Positions 52,800 to 64,000 of a DNA stretch of 64,000 bases are shown in pieces (position 1 is the first letter of the stretch; the number at the start of each line of letters is the position of its first letter). Both the position numbers and the translations under genes were made by a program. The notes beneath the pieces are model-generated. The model saw only the letters and a program-made list of their open reading frames with translations. It was not told where the DNA came from and did no database searches. Source of the stretch: Dreissena polymorpha (Eukaryota; Mollusca; Bivalvia; Myida; Dreissenidae); the NCBI RefSeq assembly GCF_020536995.1, contig NC_068355.1, positions 68,700,307 through 68,764,306 of the forward strand. Reading direction: 5' to 3'.

Positions 52800-53314
52800 G
52801 ATATCACAGACTATTGCTTCACGCACACAGAACAAGGAAGGAAGCACTGGCCCAGGGGAGATATCGCTGGAGACACGACCAGGTACTCCGAGAGGTAGCT
52901 GATACACTTGAGAGACACAAGAAGAAGGCGCGAGTACATGCAGGGGCAAAACACATCAACTTTGTACCAGCAGGGACAGTAACGAAGGGTACAAAGGGAG
53001 GACATCCGAGTATCCTAGACGGCACAAATGACACAAATGACTGGGAACTGCGGGCAGATCTTAGAAAACAGCTGCAGTTTCCAGACATTGTCCACACCAC
53101 CCTACGTCCATACATTAAGATGGTCTCTGAAAAGACAAAGAATATCATTCTGGTAGAGCTGACTGTACCATGGGAAGAAAGATGTACTCAGGCACATGAG
53201 AGAAAAAAGGCGAAGTACGAAGATCTAGTCCAGGAATGTAGAGAGGCCGGATGGAGAGCATGGAACTACCCAATTGAAGAGACATTATTTTGGAAGAAAA
53301 CAATTAGATTTTAA
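52800..53314 (+). mobile_element. Non-LTR retrotransposon tail with restriction-like endonuclease
   Basis: An open frame of about 166 codons contains GRYRWRHDQVLREVAD, then LRPYIKM, then IILVELTVPWEE, AHERKKAKYEDL and GWRAWNYPIE. This is the C-terminal domain, widespread in invertebrate and fish LINE proteins, that carries the RHD...PD...E restriction-like endonuclease signature. The usual RPD is RPY here, so the catalytic aspartate is lost. RT and 5' sequence are absent and the end diverges after YPIE. It is a truncated insertion between the PL14 promoter and the right-hand gene. Confidence 0.72.
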
Positions 53315-54807
53315 TAGAAAGTTCATACTTAGAAAGAGAAGGGTGGGCCGCAATGAAAACAATCGGGCATCGAAAAGCCAGCAACAAACAAGAAACTGTA
53401 CTATAATGCCAAATAGTATAGTTAGAGTAAATTAACTGCATCAATCTTTTGTTCAATGTTAATAAGAGTTGTCTCTCATTTCACATGAACATGAAAATAA
53501 TAAAGAGATAAAAAAAACATGCTTCGAATTCATAGAAACTTTCAACATATAAAATTTATGCATACAAAACATTTGACACAAAACTAATTCTTTATCAAGT
53601 AATTTAAATGAAAATTGCACACATTAAATATTAATTTAATGTAAGACACAAGTGCAAACAGTTATGATGACTGTTTTAAATGTAATAACTGTACACAAAC
53701 TAATAAACGTGTTTAATTGCAATAAATCACGTCCGAATGTTTGTTCAATATTTACAATTAAGGAACCATTCATAACAACACATAGATTGATGTGGAATTT
53801 CACAAATTGTTTTCAAAGATAATGTACAAGTATACTGGACATTTTTGTTTTAACATGTTAAAGCAAGGCTTGTACAGCACAATTTTTTCAGACAAAATAT
53901 TACAATACAATAAACGCTTTCAGAATATAAATTTATAATATATTCTGCATATGTCTTGAAGATATTAATATGAATGGTATCACTTTCCAATTATTTAAAA
54001 TTAGTATTAACTTGCATACACATTTTATTATAAACCTAGACTTGATCAATCTCCTCGCAGAGTTGTCGTTTCATGCTCTCACATACAATTTCTGCCCTCA
54101 CAAGAATATCCTATCAGATTTGGGATGATTTGATTTCTAAGTATTACATTATGAAAATTAGTATCATTGTCTTTTTATATTTTAAAAATAGCTTTAAAAT
54201 GCTTGTAAGCTGTACATAAGATTCATATCTTGAATTATAGTCACTATCATTGCAAGACTTGTGTATGCGTTCTGGATTTGCGGACGGTTGCGTAGTGTCT
54301 GTTTAGGTTTCTGGGACATAATCAAATGGCATGCTCATATGCAAAATTTGAATAGGTTCTTTGCGGTTCTCTACCTCTGTTCTCTGTACACAGACTGGCA
54401 TTAATATGGGTTATCTAGAACCATGAAGTGTTCTCTCTCCCATTTACCAGCCAATGTTTTTTTCTGTCTTCAGATTAACTTGCCTTACAAGTACAAGATC
54501 ACTCGTGCTGATATGTTCTTGTAACTTGACTAATATATTTGGTTCATGCTGCACGTATTTACCTGTCACGACTCTGCAACCTGCAACAATGAGTCCGATA
54601 TAGCCATATTTACCGCCATGTACGTAGTTACAATAACTGCTTCGTAGTCTTTGAAGTGTAATTGTAACACGCTTTGATGAGTATTCTGTTCGCTTCAGAA
54701 GAACAATCCCTAATCCAGTGCCAGAGGCATAAATATTCAAAATTAATTAATTGGAGTTGAGCGCGAAAGCAAAATCACGGCAACATGTCGGATTTGACTT
54801 ACCATTA

Positions 54808-55052
54808 AAGGCGACTTGTTGATCTTGACCCCTAAACCAAGAGAAAGCGGTACGTTGAGGCGACTTGTTGATCTTGACCCCTAGACCAAGAGAAAGCGGT
54901 ACGTTTAGGCGACTTGTTGATCTTGACCCCTAGACCAAGAGAAAGCGGTACGTTTAGGCGACTTGTTGATCTTGACCCATAGACCAAGAGAAAGCGGTAC
55001 GTTTAGGCGACTTGTTGATCTTGACCCCTAGACCAAGAGAAAGCGGTACGTT
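54808..55052. repeat. 48-bp tandem repeat
   Basis: Five units of AGGCGACTTGTTGATCTTGA...CCAAGAGAAAGCGGTACGTT, nearly identical, in the intergenic region. Confidence 0.9.
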
Positions 55053-55568
55053 TTCGTTTGGATAATGTCCTTCAATTTAAGAGTATTGGCGATTGCAACA
55101 AAAGTTGTCAATGAACGCCATCAAAAGCCTGAAGTTCAAGAAATTAGCGTATTAAACTAGATAAAATTTTCCGGAATAGCCATGCAGAAATCTTCTCATG
55201 GTATGTGACATAACCATATTATGACATGATGTTTCCAAGATCTGTAACTGGGATTTTTGAAAAGTTTAGAACCTTTAAATTGAGTTCCAATAGATTTTAG
55301 ACTTTGGAACAGAATATACAGTCTCTCGAAATGTGTTTCAAATAAACCTGAAAACATTCAGACGTGGTATATACAAACAAGGCACTCAGCATTCAGTCAG
55401 GCTCACAATCTTTTCACAACAACTCGCATTCTTTGAATCCTATGTTACCGACTCAAATGCAGTTTGGTCATTTTCTTCCTCCGCTATCTCGACTTGGCAC
55501 TACACAGCTCGTAGGTTACTAGCTTCGAAAAGTACTTAGAACCAACAAGTATATCAAATGAGCCTTGT

Positions 55569-55821
55569 TCTGAGGAACCTGGGCATAATGCATGTGCATA
55601 AAGTGTCGTCCCAGATTAGCCTGTGCAGTCCGCACAGGCTAATCAGGGACGACACTTTCCGCCTAAATTGGATTTTTGCTAAGAAGATATTTCATTTAAA
55701 CGAAAAATGTCATAAAAGCGGAAAGTGTCGCCCCTGATTAGCCAGTGTGGACTGCACAGGCTAATCTGGGACGACACTTTACGCACTTGCATTAAGCCCA
55801 GTTTTCTCAGAACGCGGCTCA
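55569..55821. mobile_element. Fold-back element (GCACAGGCTAATC family), copy 4
   Basis: A well-preserved 253-bp copy with near-perfect arms (GTGTCGTCCCAGATTAGCC and GGCTAATCAGGGACGACAC). It is followed after 50 bp by another copy. Confidence 0.75.
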
Positions 55822-55871
55822 ACTGTTTCGTCTAAACGGGGAGGCATGTAGACATCACTCTGAGTCCTTGC

Positions 55872-56127
55872 GTACTGAGAAAACTGGGATTAATGCATGT
55901 GCGTAAAGTGTCGTCCCAGATTAGCCTGTACAGTCCGCACAGGCTAATCAGGGACGACACTTTCCGCTTGTATGGTATTTTTCGTTCAAAGGAAGTCTCA
56001 AAGACACGAAAATCCAGTTAAGGCGGAAAGTGTCGTCCATGATTAGACTGTGCGGACTGCACAGGCTAATCTGGGACGACACTTTACGCACATGCATCAA
56101 ACCATGTTTTCTCAGAACGCGTCTCAG
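55872..56127. mobile_element. Fold-back element (GCACAGGCTAATC family), copy 5
   Basis: A second well-preserved copy, directly repeated relative to copy 4. The pair differ mainly in the spacer between arms. Confidence 0.75.
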
Positions 56128-57107
56128 ATAAACACACATTCTAACGGACTAAAACACAGTTTAATGTGTAACAGGAATTATTAGCACCACACTCCAGCAT
56201 CTTGACATGATGGCACACCTACTCCTAAATCCCTGGGGGAATCCTACTGTACGGCTGATTGAAAGGCGTGCTGTCCTCAAGGGTGATGTGATGCTTGACC
56301 AAATTTTAATAGCCAATATCTGTTTGCCATGGGGAAAATCAAGGAACAGAGAAAGAGATGACAATTTTAAAAATAACAAGAATATTTAAATGATTTCAAT
56401 TTGCAACAGCAGCATTCAACTCGACAACTACTATTGATAGTACACACAGAGATAGTCGTATCCCTTATCCACAATTAAACATTTGTATTTCAAAAACGGT
56501 ACGAAACTTGATCACCTTAATGTTTTAGCAAAATCTATTTTTAACTCACGCTTCCAAGAACCAGCTTGTGTGATTATAAGTATGTCACTTTACAAGACGC
56601 ACGGTGATTTTGTAAAGAGCTTTTAAAATCACAATTCGGAACAGCTTAACAGTGTGCAATATTTGGCTGTGGAATATGTGGTAGAGAGACACTGCGTGAG
56701 TCGAATATTACGATTTGTTTTCGATAGTTTGCACTTGCAAAATGATGCACTTTTCAAATAATACACTGACATTCCCAAATTTGCTTACCGGTATACATAA
56801 GTCAACGAACGCATTGCTAATATTTGAGTGCAAATGATAAAAAGTAAGAATAATAAAAAAACATCAAACAACAAGATGGCTTTTTTTATATTGTAAATTT
56901 AACTTAGGCAAGATTAATCTTAGACTTTCCAGACAACTTTTTGCGTTCTGATATGTTGTCATATGCTTTTCTGTAATATATGTTGCATATATTAATCTTT
57001 ACGAATAATTTTATTCGGTGCAGAATCTCTTTTGCATTATGTGTGAATCAACTGTATGTGTATGCTTTCTAGATTGGGCATTTCGTCGCAGCGCTCTAGC
57101 ATAAAAA

Positions 57108-57445
57108 GCATTGCTCTAGAAAAATTGGGCCTCCTGTATTTGATTATAGGGTTGTCACATATTATCCTGTGAAGTCCGCTTATCGGGGACTTATATTTCC
57201 GCTTTTTGATGTTTAAAAAATAAAACAAAAAAAAAATGCAGTATATTTTTAGCATAAATCAAGTTTAGGCGGAAAGTATCGTTCCTGATAAGACAGGACG
57301 ACTATTTACGCATATCGTTCCTGATAAGACGGGACGACTATTTACGAATATCGTTCCTGATAAGATGGGACGACTATTTGCGCATATCGTTCCTGATAAG
57401 ACGGGACGACTATTTACGCATAAAGCCCAGTTTTCCCATATCGCG
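57108..57445. mobile_element. Fold-back element (GCACAGGCTAATC family), copy 6, with amplified arm
   Basis: A diverged copy whose right arm holds four tandem units of about 36 bp (CGTTCCTGATAAGACGGGAC...) at about 57276-57420. The outer end CATAAAGCCCAGTTTTCCC identifies the family. Confidence 0.6.
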
Positions 57446-58152
57446 GTATATATATAACAACAAAACATCACCACGGACTGAAATATATAAAAAAAAATAT
57501 AAATATATAACCCCCACCCTCAAGATAAACCTTAGAATAATCACAGCTGTTACCACAATATGAAATTGTTTCCAACACACTTCAATAAGGTCGCCATTAG
57601 AGGCAAAATAATTTTTTTTAGTGCGTTCTAGCGTGCGTTGCGTATATGTTGCCTACAAACTATGTTATACGAGACATTGTATTTATCATAATATCAAAAA
57701 TAGCTGAAAGGTTTAAGATAATTATATTTAATTCTGACAATCGTAGAGTTAAGCTCATAGACCTTAACAATGAAATAAAACAACAACAATGCATTGCAGG
57801 GATAACATGCAAATTACCGTATCGTTTAACATCGCTTTGAATGATGCATAAAATAATAATCGGTTACAACTTGTATCTATTTATTTTATTAAAAACAATT
57901 AGAGTACCTTTTTATTGTACCTATATAATATAAAATCATTACGATGCAGTTAACAAACATTGTAATCTTTCAAACAAAAATACACACAATACAAAATCAG
58001 ATCAGCGAAATAATTCGACACACCACAAACCGCGATAAATTTTAATAACAGAGTTCACGCACACTTATTACTATGTTATTAGGATAACAGCATGCAAAAT
58101 AACCAACAAAAAAACTTTTTAAAACGCGACAAAATTTTATTTTTTTGTATTA

Positions 58153-58271
58153 ATAGATTGAGCCACGTCATACGAAAAATGATATTATGCCCTAGAAGGC
58201 GAGCGTTGTTTTGGAGATACGCTTGCCGATTATGGCATAATATCCATTTTCGCACTACGTGGCTAAGTTGG
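58153..58271. repeat. Fold-back palindrome
   Basis: Arms GAGCCACGTC.TACGAAAAATG..ATTATGCC and the inverse flank a short GC-richer centre. No target duplication was identified. It is isolated in the intergenic region. Confidence 0.5.
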
Positions 58272-59324
58272 TTTAATAACCCATCCCCCCCATTTACCAT
58301 CAACATCATCGTCTTCAACAACAAGAACACCACTTATAGTAACGTGTATGAATAAGTAATTATTGTACCATGTTTATGGGATATGTAGACCTATATGTCG
58401 AAACGGCGTTACAAATATTTTCTCCTCCACCCGTATGGCTTTGAGAATTCATATTGATAACCAAATATGTCTGGATTATAGGTTATTGTGTTGCTAGGTT
58501 GTAATTTCACATAGGTCTAATTTCAGCGTTTATACACCGTTGACAACATCTCCATTACTAAATAAGTTATGAAAATATTACTTCTAACACTATATTCAGA
58601 AGAATTAACAACCTTTTCGCTCGCTTATAAACGAGACAAGTATACATCGTAAACAGCTGCGTAACTTAGTATAAGATTGCATTATGATAGTCACACAAAA
58701 CGACCACTCATTTTAAGTTGTTAGTGTGTTTTTAATAATATATATTTTTTCGCTCTCAATATCAGTGGTTAAGAAAGAAATCTACAAAATGAAGAAAAAT
58801 AAGACATTTGAATCAAATTCGGTTTATGTGATATCACAATATATAGTATATATATATATACTTGCACGGGTACCAGCATCCCCCAAGTTACCACATATAA
58901 TAAACGGCGGTATTTGTTATCCGTAACCTTTCTGCCGCGATGGTATTTACCTATGCTATTTATGGAAATATGACCACAACATTTCACTTGTTTTGAAACA
59001 AAAATGCGATTCAAAACGGGGATTTCTGTTGTGACGCAATTAAATGTGATATAATTTATATAAATAGCGGATATCGGTAATTGTACACATTGCAACCTCA
59101 ACTCGTACTTATCAAGACAAGATCACGTTTCAATTCAACGCCCCTAACACATCTTTCTTTATACAGACTATTTGAGATACATTTACCCCATTTATACCGT
59201 TTAGTCTTTTTGTTAATATTTTTTTCCGAAGAAAATAAGCGAAACCTTGATTAACGCTGATGTTTAATTATTTGTAGTTTACTCTGAGTACTAAGATAGC
59301 GTTTATAATTAATTAATATATCGA

Positions 59325-59521
59325 TCGTAGCGCAATTTATAAGCATCTTCGTTGGTTTCTAGAGGACCTAGGTCGAATCCCGTGATAAGAAACATTTTTA
59401 TTTGGCTTTCCCTTTCCCTTGTTAATTAATAAAGAATAATTAAATATTAACGATTTTGTAGTAAACGGATTTTATGACATTTTTGTCAAAAATTACAAAA
59501 ATCCGTGAACATGTCACTTTA
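59325..59521 (+). mobile_element. tRNA-derived SINE copy 3
   Basis: Plus strand: A-box-like GATCGTAGCGCAA, B box AGGTCGAATCCC, a T/A-rich body, and an end CCGTGAACATGTCACTTTAAG like the 3' ends of copies 1 and 2. Confidence 0.5.
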
Positions 59522-60370
59522 AGCTCGATTGCATGGACATTCTACCGCTAATGACGACACTCTCTAGTTCATTTCCTAGGTTGAATAGGAACAACGTGTG
59601 TTAATAGAAGCTCATTTGAGCAGGGATTCTTACCGGGGCCTCAATATCTCTGGGAATGGAGATGATGTGCTAACTGACTTGACTGTTGGTGTCCAGCAAT
59701 TCATTAGGAAATAATTTGTTTCACAAATTCCACAAGCGCCCCTGATCACTAACTTACCCAAAATTAACCTGAAGGGTTTTTTGTAGTTGAAGGATTAATT
59801 GAGATAACCCCCATCCTATCTTCCTAGTAGTCCAGCATCGCACGATTGTCAATATCGAATAGATAAACATAGGTGGTGGTATAAAAGGATATAGACATCT
59901 TAGGTTTTTTTAAGCACGAGCAGTATTTTATACTGGGAATATATTCAAATTACGGACCTAGAAAAATTGAAAAGAAAATCTAATAATTTGAAACTTTCCT
60001 CCTCTGCAATGTATTCAAAATCCAGCCATTCTCTGAAAGGATCCGTGGGGAGATTTTAAATATTTTTTGCGCACATTTTAATTTCATAATACACAAATTG
60101 ACTTGAAAAGAACCGGATTTGAGAACACTTTGCACAACTGTCAAGAACATGTTTCAGTCACCACAGGTTATGTTTTTCTCTTATATTTTGTATTAGACAT
60201 GTAACACTGATATGACTATATGATAAACGCTTTGAAACGAAATTTTCTAAATTCAATTCTATTACTGCTGCTGCTGCTCTTACAACCACCGCCACCATCA
60301 GCACATGTGCGAATGTTCTTGACTAACACCAAAAAAAATGCGTGTTATTAAATTTTTCTTATTTTTACAG

Positions 60371-60812
60371 ATGCCCAGTTTAGTCTCGGAACGACACAAC
60401 TCATCTCTTCAGAACAGCTACACTGGTGGGTCACAAAGTTGGTCACCAGGAACCGTCACGTGCGATTGTGTTCCGGAAGCTCGATATTTTCAAGAGACTG
60501 AATGTGGCTTCAACCATACGTATTATCCCCGATTAGATTGGGACGCTGATGCATTAAATAGCATGTGCAATACTTTAAACGGTTATAATCAACATCAAAG
60601 TGCTGGCCTGGAAAACGACTTTCTCCGAAAGGAGACGTTCGCAGTTGAAAATAGTGCGAGAACATCATTAAATCAACAAGATTCTTTCGGTATCGACGTT
60701 TTTAATTTTCTTGAGGAATTGTGCAAAGGGCGCGTAGGAGAGAACACGGTGACTACACGAAGCAATTTCCACGAGGATCCACAGTCACAAGAAATGCAGT
60801 CGTTACATAAAG
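60371..60812 (+). CDS. Unrecognised gene, exon 1 of those seen
   Basis: This 442-nt exon encodes MPSLVSERHNSSLQ...QEMQSLHK and ends with a single G before GTATGT. The polypyrimidine acceptor lies directly before the ATG. Confidence 0.72.
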
Positions 60813-63800
60813 GTATGTGCTGCAATTCCACAACTTGCTTACTAATAACGTTTATGCGTCATTCAGTGGCACACTTGTGGATCTTTTCCCCGAGTTGTTT
60901 ATGGTAATTAAACAATGGACATTTGCATATTTGTATATTCTAAATGTCTAGTAGAAGTCGTGATTCTTAGACTATATGTTGGTGTTTCCGGACTATTATT
61001 AAGAGTCCTCGAACCATTTCAAAAATGTGTAGCCTTGTATGATTGTTATTGGAAAACATCAATATATTAATTGAATATCGTACAAGGTTTAGCCTGGACC
61101 TGGTGTTATCAGTTTTCATATGCGCAACACCTGAACTGAACTTAGTTGATTCATGATATAGTATATGATATACTATAACTGTAATTCACGCAATACAAAA
61201 AAAAACTATGACAGGATACCGTTACCATCTCGCCTGAAAGGCAATCATTCGGCCCACTTAATCACCTTGTCTAGCGGTTAAAAAACAGCGAGATGAAAAC
61301 GCAAAAGTGGTGATGTTCCAGATGATTTTGATATACATGTTTTCTTTTCCTATAACACTCGTAAAAATGTGTTGTTGTTTTTTCATTTATTATTATTCAA
61401 ATACCAAACTATTAGTTTTTTAAATTATGCATGCTTTCTATAATATTTCAGTTAATTGAACATGGTGTCCGACGCTTTCGTTGGCAATGAAATACCCCCT
61501 GTTATTGCATGTAATTGTGATATAAGTGACAAATAACACTTTTTCAATGGTTGTTACCCAAGTTATTAACAAAAATATTAACAAGAACATTTTGTTCACA
61601 TAAATCTTACAAGAAATAACGTTTTATAACTGGGACGCAAAAAGTTCACGAGGATTTCGTTTTTTAACCGCATTGAAGCTTCCAATCTCACTTGTCATGA
61701 TCTCATTTCGCCTTTGTGTGGTATAAATGGTAATCGTGAAAATGGTATACATTCGAAGCCGCCAATTCATCATTCTAGATATCGACTGTCATTCGCGCAA
61801 TGTGGTCAGAAGCTGCCCTGTCTGCTTTAAAGTCAGTCAAGGTGTCAAGGTCTCATTAGCAGACGGTGTAGGCTCAGACCAGATTTCTGGACATAGCAGA
61901 CTGGCTTGGATCTACGTTTGTCGCATATGATATAAGATCTATTTGATGGTTGCACGTATTCTATTGGTTTCATTATATGATGAAGGCTATGTATGTTTAA
62001 GATGAATATCTTCCTCGCGGTTTAAACACACTGTACCAAATATGAGCGTTGTAGTATTGTTGTACTAAAATTCTCCTTTACGTCTGGTACATTTGTTTAA
62101 AGAATTATTTGTCTAAATAGCACGATGAATTTATAAACGTAGATAAAATATGTTTATTTAATGTTTTTGTATTTGAATTCTTTGACAATTAGCTTTGGGA
62201 ATATGTGTGTATATCTAAATTTTGACAAAAAATGATTATAAGTGTTCGAAAACTTGGCATAATTACGGGACTGTACTTGATAACCTGCTGTTCAAATCCG
62301 GTTAATAGTAGAAAAATATCATGTTCTCTGACTATTTATTCTTTGACACACAAATACAAAACATGGCACTGACTTAAAATGAAGTGCTTCTGTTGTGAAG
62401 CATATCAGTTTGTAAATTCCATAAACACAAGTAATGTCGGCATTAATTTGCTTCGTATGACTCACAATTAAATTCTAAACAACGTAGATTTAAGACTTCT
62501 TAGTTTCATAGCTATTAGGATGTTGAATGCAGTGTTTAACTTTCCCTTTTTCATCCGAAAAGCTGACCCCTTATCTAGGACGTCGGAATCATTGATACAG
62601 AAAAGTACGTGAGCAATCCAGAAATGCGGTAGTGCATTTGTTTAGATAGCTCCAGCATCGTACTTTTAATAAGCTAATTCGATGCGGTACAACCGCCACC
62701 ACCACCACCGCCACCGCCACCGCCACCACCACCATTACCACCACCATTACCACCACCACCACCACCACCACCACCACCACCACCACCACCACCACCACCA
62801 CCACCACCACCACCACCACCACCACCACCACCACCACCACCACCACCACCACAACCACCACCACCACCTTCACCACCACCACTACCACCACTTCTACTTT
62901 TCTTTGTAAATACTTCTACTCACGTTTTCCTTCTTTCTACACAAATGCAATCTCTTGATTTAATTATTTAAATCTTTAAACAAGCGACCTACACCAGACC
63001 ATCCGCACACGTGACTTTGAGTCCTCAGTATGACGACACAACAGGCGCAACCATTGTCCTTGTAGCCGGTCATAATTACCCGACTGATGCGCGATCAGCA
63101 GCCCCAGCATGTGAACACATCGATCGAGCTGGTCTGAAAAAAGATGATTGTCTACTATTACATGAAGGTATTTGACGGGAATGGCAAAATATAATTATTG
63201 TAAGCCTGTCAAAACATCTGTGCTATTCTTCATTTTTCATTTTTCAAATTTAGATTTGTGGTACTGTGTGTGTACACGTACATGTATGTCAAGAATAGCA
63301 GACACAGTTTTGGTAAACCATTTGATCCGTTGTTGCCATGTTTTATTTGAACGATTGTTCTAAATATTGCGCACGTGATTTGATGTTGATACTTATTGTT
63401 TTTGAATTGATAGTTTCGTTTCCGCAGTTACAGATCGCATTATCCAGGAAGAGAAACCTGACTTCACAATGACGATAGAGAGAGTAGACAGGGACGAATG
63501 TTGCTTGGAAAGAAAGCGATCGATCAAATCTTTACCACAAATGAAATCGTTAAAAATGGAGACAGACGGCTTGCTCCCTTCTGTGCATGACACCTTTTTG
63601 TATGGGAACGCCCAGGCGAGTTATTGTGAATTCAATAACAGATTGATCCCATTGACCTGGGAGAACATCGACGTGTCAAATCTCGCCATGACAAAAAAAA
63701 CCGACCACGATGACACGCTCGATTGCGTTGGTGACGGCAAAAGTACTTATCACGAGCTTTCATCGGAAAGCAGCGTCGCAAATGAAAATATAACGTCAAG

Positions 63801-64000
63801 AAATATAACGTCATCCCCGACAAAAGCTGAAAACTATCATACGACAGCCGCGTTACCAACGCAATCGCGTTCACGCAAAGCCGCGACTTCTCGTCTGCCG
63901 TCGTTTTCCTCCTCGTTTTGTGGGTCCGCCGACGCCGCATGCTCAATGAATCACGTCTCCGATAACACACATACGTCTGGTGATATTTTGCAAGGGTTGT
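60371..64000 (+). CDS. Unrecognised multi-exon gene, 5' part, runs off the window
   Basis: Three plus-strand exons agree in phase: 60371-60812, 62985-63167 and 63428 to beyond 64000, at least 399 codons. Exon 1 follows a strong TTTTTACAG acceptor and begins exactly with ATG (MPSLVSERHN...), so there is an upstream exon, non-coding if this ATG is the start. Exon 2 encodes ATYTRPSAHVTLSPQYDD...GLKKDDCLLLHE. Exon 3 is hydrophilic and rich in Ser, Thr, Asn and basic residues, with a SUMO-consensus-like LKME. No signal peptide, membrane segment or known domain is visible. The composition suits a disordered nuclear regulator, with the DNA-binding domain perhaps beyond the edge, but that is a guess. 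Confidence 0.72.
60813..62691. other. Intron of the right-hand gene, unannotated part
   Basis: Apart from a possible element end near 62241, I see no exon or repeat in this stretch. Confidence 0.5.
62241..62275. repeat. Possible solo end of the TGTCCGAAAA element
   Basis: AGTGTTCGAAAACTTGGCATAATTACGG resembles one end of the TA elements at 25892 and 48927, including the terminal TAATTACGG. The rest of the element is absent. Confidence 0.35.
62692..62892. repeat. CCA triplet microsatellite
   Basis: About 200 bp of (CCA)n with CCG variants at the left. It lies in an intron about 90 bp before exon 2 of the right-hand gene. Confidence 0.95.
62985..63167 (+). CDS. Unrecognised gene, exon 2 of those seen
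   Basis: This 183-nt exon has acceptor AAACAAG and donor GTATTT. Only the frame ATYTRPSAHV... is open, and it fits the phase of both neighbours. It lies about 85 bp after a long CCA microsatellite. Confidence 0.68.
63428..64000 (+). CDS. Unrecognised gene, exon 3, open to the window end
   Basis: The acceptor is TTCCGCAG. The exon stays open for 573 nt (VTDRIIQEEKPDFT...), far longer than expected by chance. Content is hydrophilic with many Ser and Thr. Confidence 0.75.

Larger units (their letters stand above)
53315..60370. other. Intergenic region before the right-hand gene
   Basis: It contains the 48-bp tandem repeat, fold-backs at 55569, 55872, 57108 and 58153, and a SINE at 59325. No gene is visible in the rest. 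The unseen first exon and promoter of the right-hand gene probably lie in its right part. Confidence 0.5.

Noticed and set aside
56207-56389. ORFs around 56161-56389 on both strands
   Set aside because: No family recognised, no splice context, and overlapping frames on both strands.
62589-62909. Poly-Val and poly-His frames over the CCA array
   Set aside because: They are simple translations of a triplet microsatellite, in an intron.

Overview
The window is nuclear DNA of an animal, almost certainly a bivalve mollusc. The grounds are spliced genes with GT-AG introns, an animal RFWD3 orthologue, a molluscan-type PL14 lyase, and very dense bivalve-style interspersed repeats (GACCTTGACCTT-rich blocks, GGAC microsatellites, fold-back elements whose arms read GCACAGGCTAATC). 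A dreissenid mussel is my best guess from memory of the repeat families; this is an inference.

Genes. (1) RFWD3, the RING/WD40 E3 ubiquitin ligase of replication-fork and crosslink repair, fills 5228-39241 on the minus strand. Sixteen coding exons were assembled by eye; all phases agree and the spliced CDS is 2349 nt (782 aa; human about 774 aa). (2) A polysaccharide lyase family 14 (alginate-lyase-like) gene lies at 47563-51965, minus strand: five exons, 307 aa, a hydrophobic N-terminus and a TATA box 46 bp before the ATG. (3) The 5' part of an unrecognised gene starts at 60371 on the plus strand and runs off the right edge (three exons, at least 399 codons). (4) A small intronless ORF with two C2H2-like fingers, one lacking a cysteine, lies at 40228-40473 (+).

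The rest is mostly repeats. RFWD3 introns carry many 0.3-2.4 kb elements that share one plan: AAACAAG plus a small hairpin at the 5' end, 140-180 bp core tandem units, a GGAC/GACA microsatellite, and a 3' hairpin followed by ATAAAA or CTAAAAA. A short family-specific motif just inside the 5' end recurs inside the 3' hairpin. The plan resembles pearl elements and non-autonomous Helentrons. Alongside are several TTAA-flanked (piggyBac-like) MITE families, TA-flanked elements including a deleted mariner, a hAT-like fold-back, a tRNA-derived SINE (three copies), two LINE remnants (an RTE-like RT and a restriction-like-endonuclease tail), two large intronic minisatellites and several triplet microsatellites. 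Nested insertions are frequent and give relative ages. No retrovirus-like or other capsid-bearing element was recognised.

Most notable: the shared two-hairpin architecture; a 49-bp tandem array that copies an RFWD3 splice acceptor; copies of the last RFWD3 codons in its 3' UTR; two relatives of one TTAA element each broken by a different TA element; and a PL14 lyase with the expected active-site pattern.
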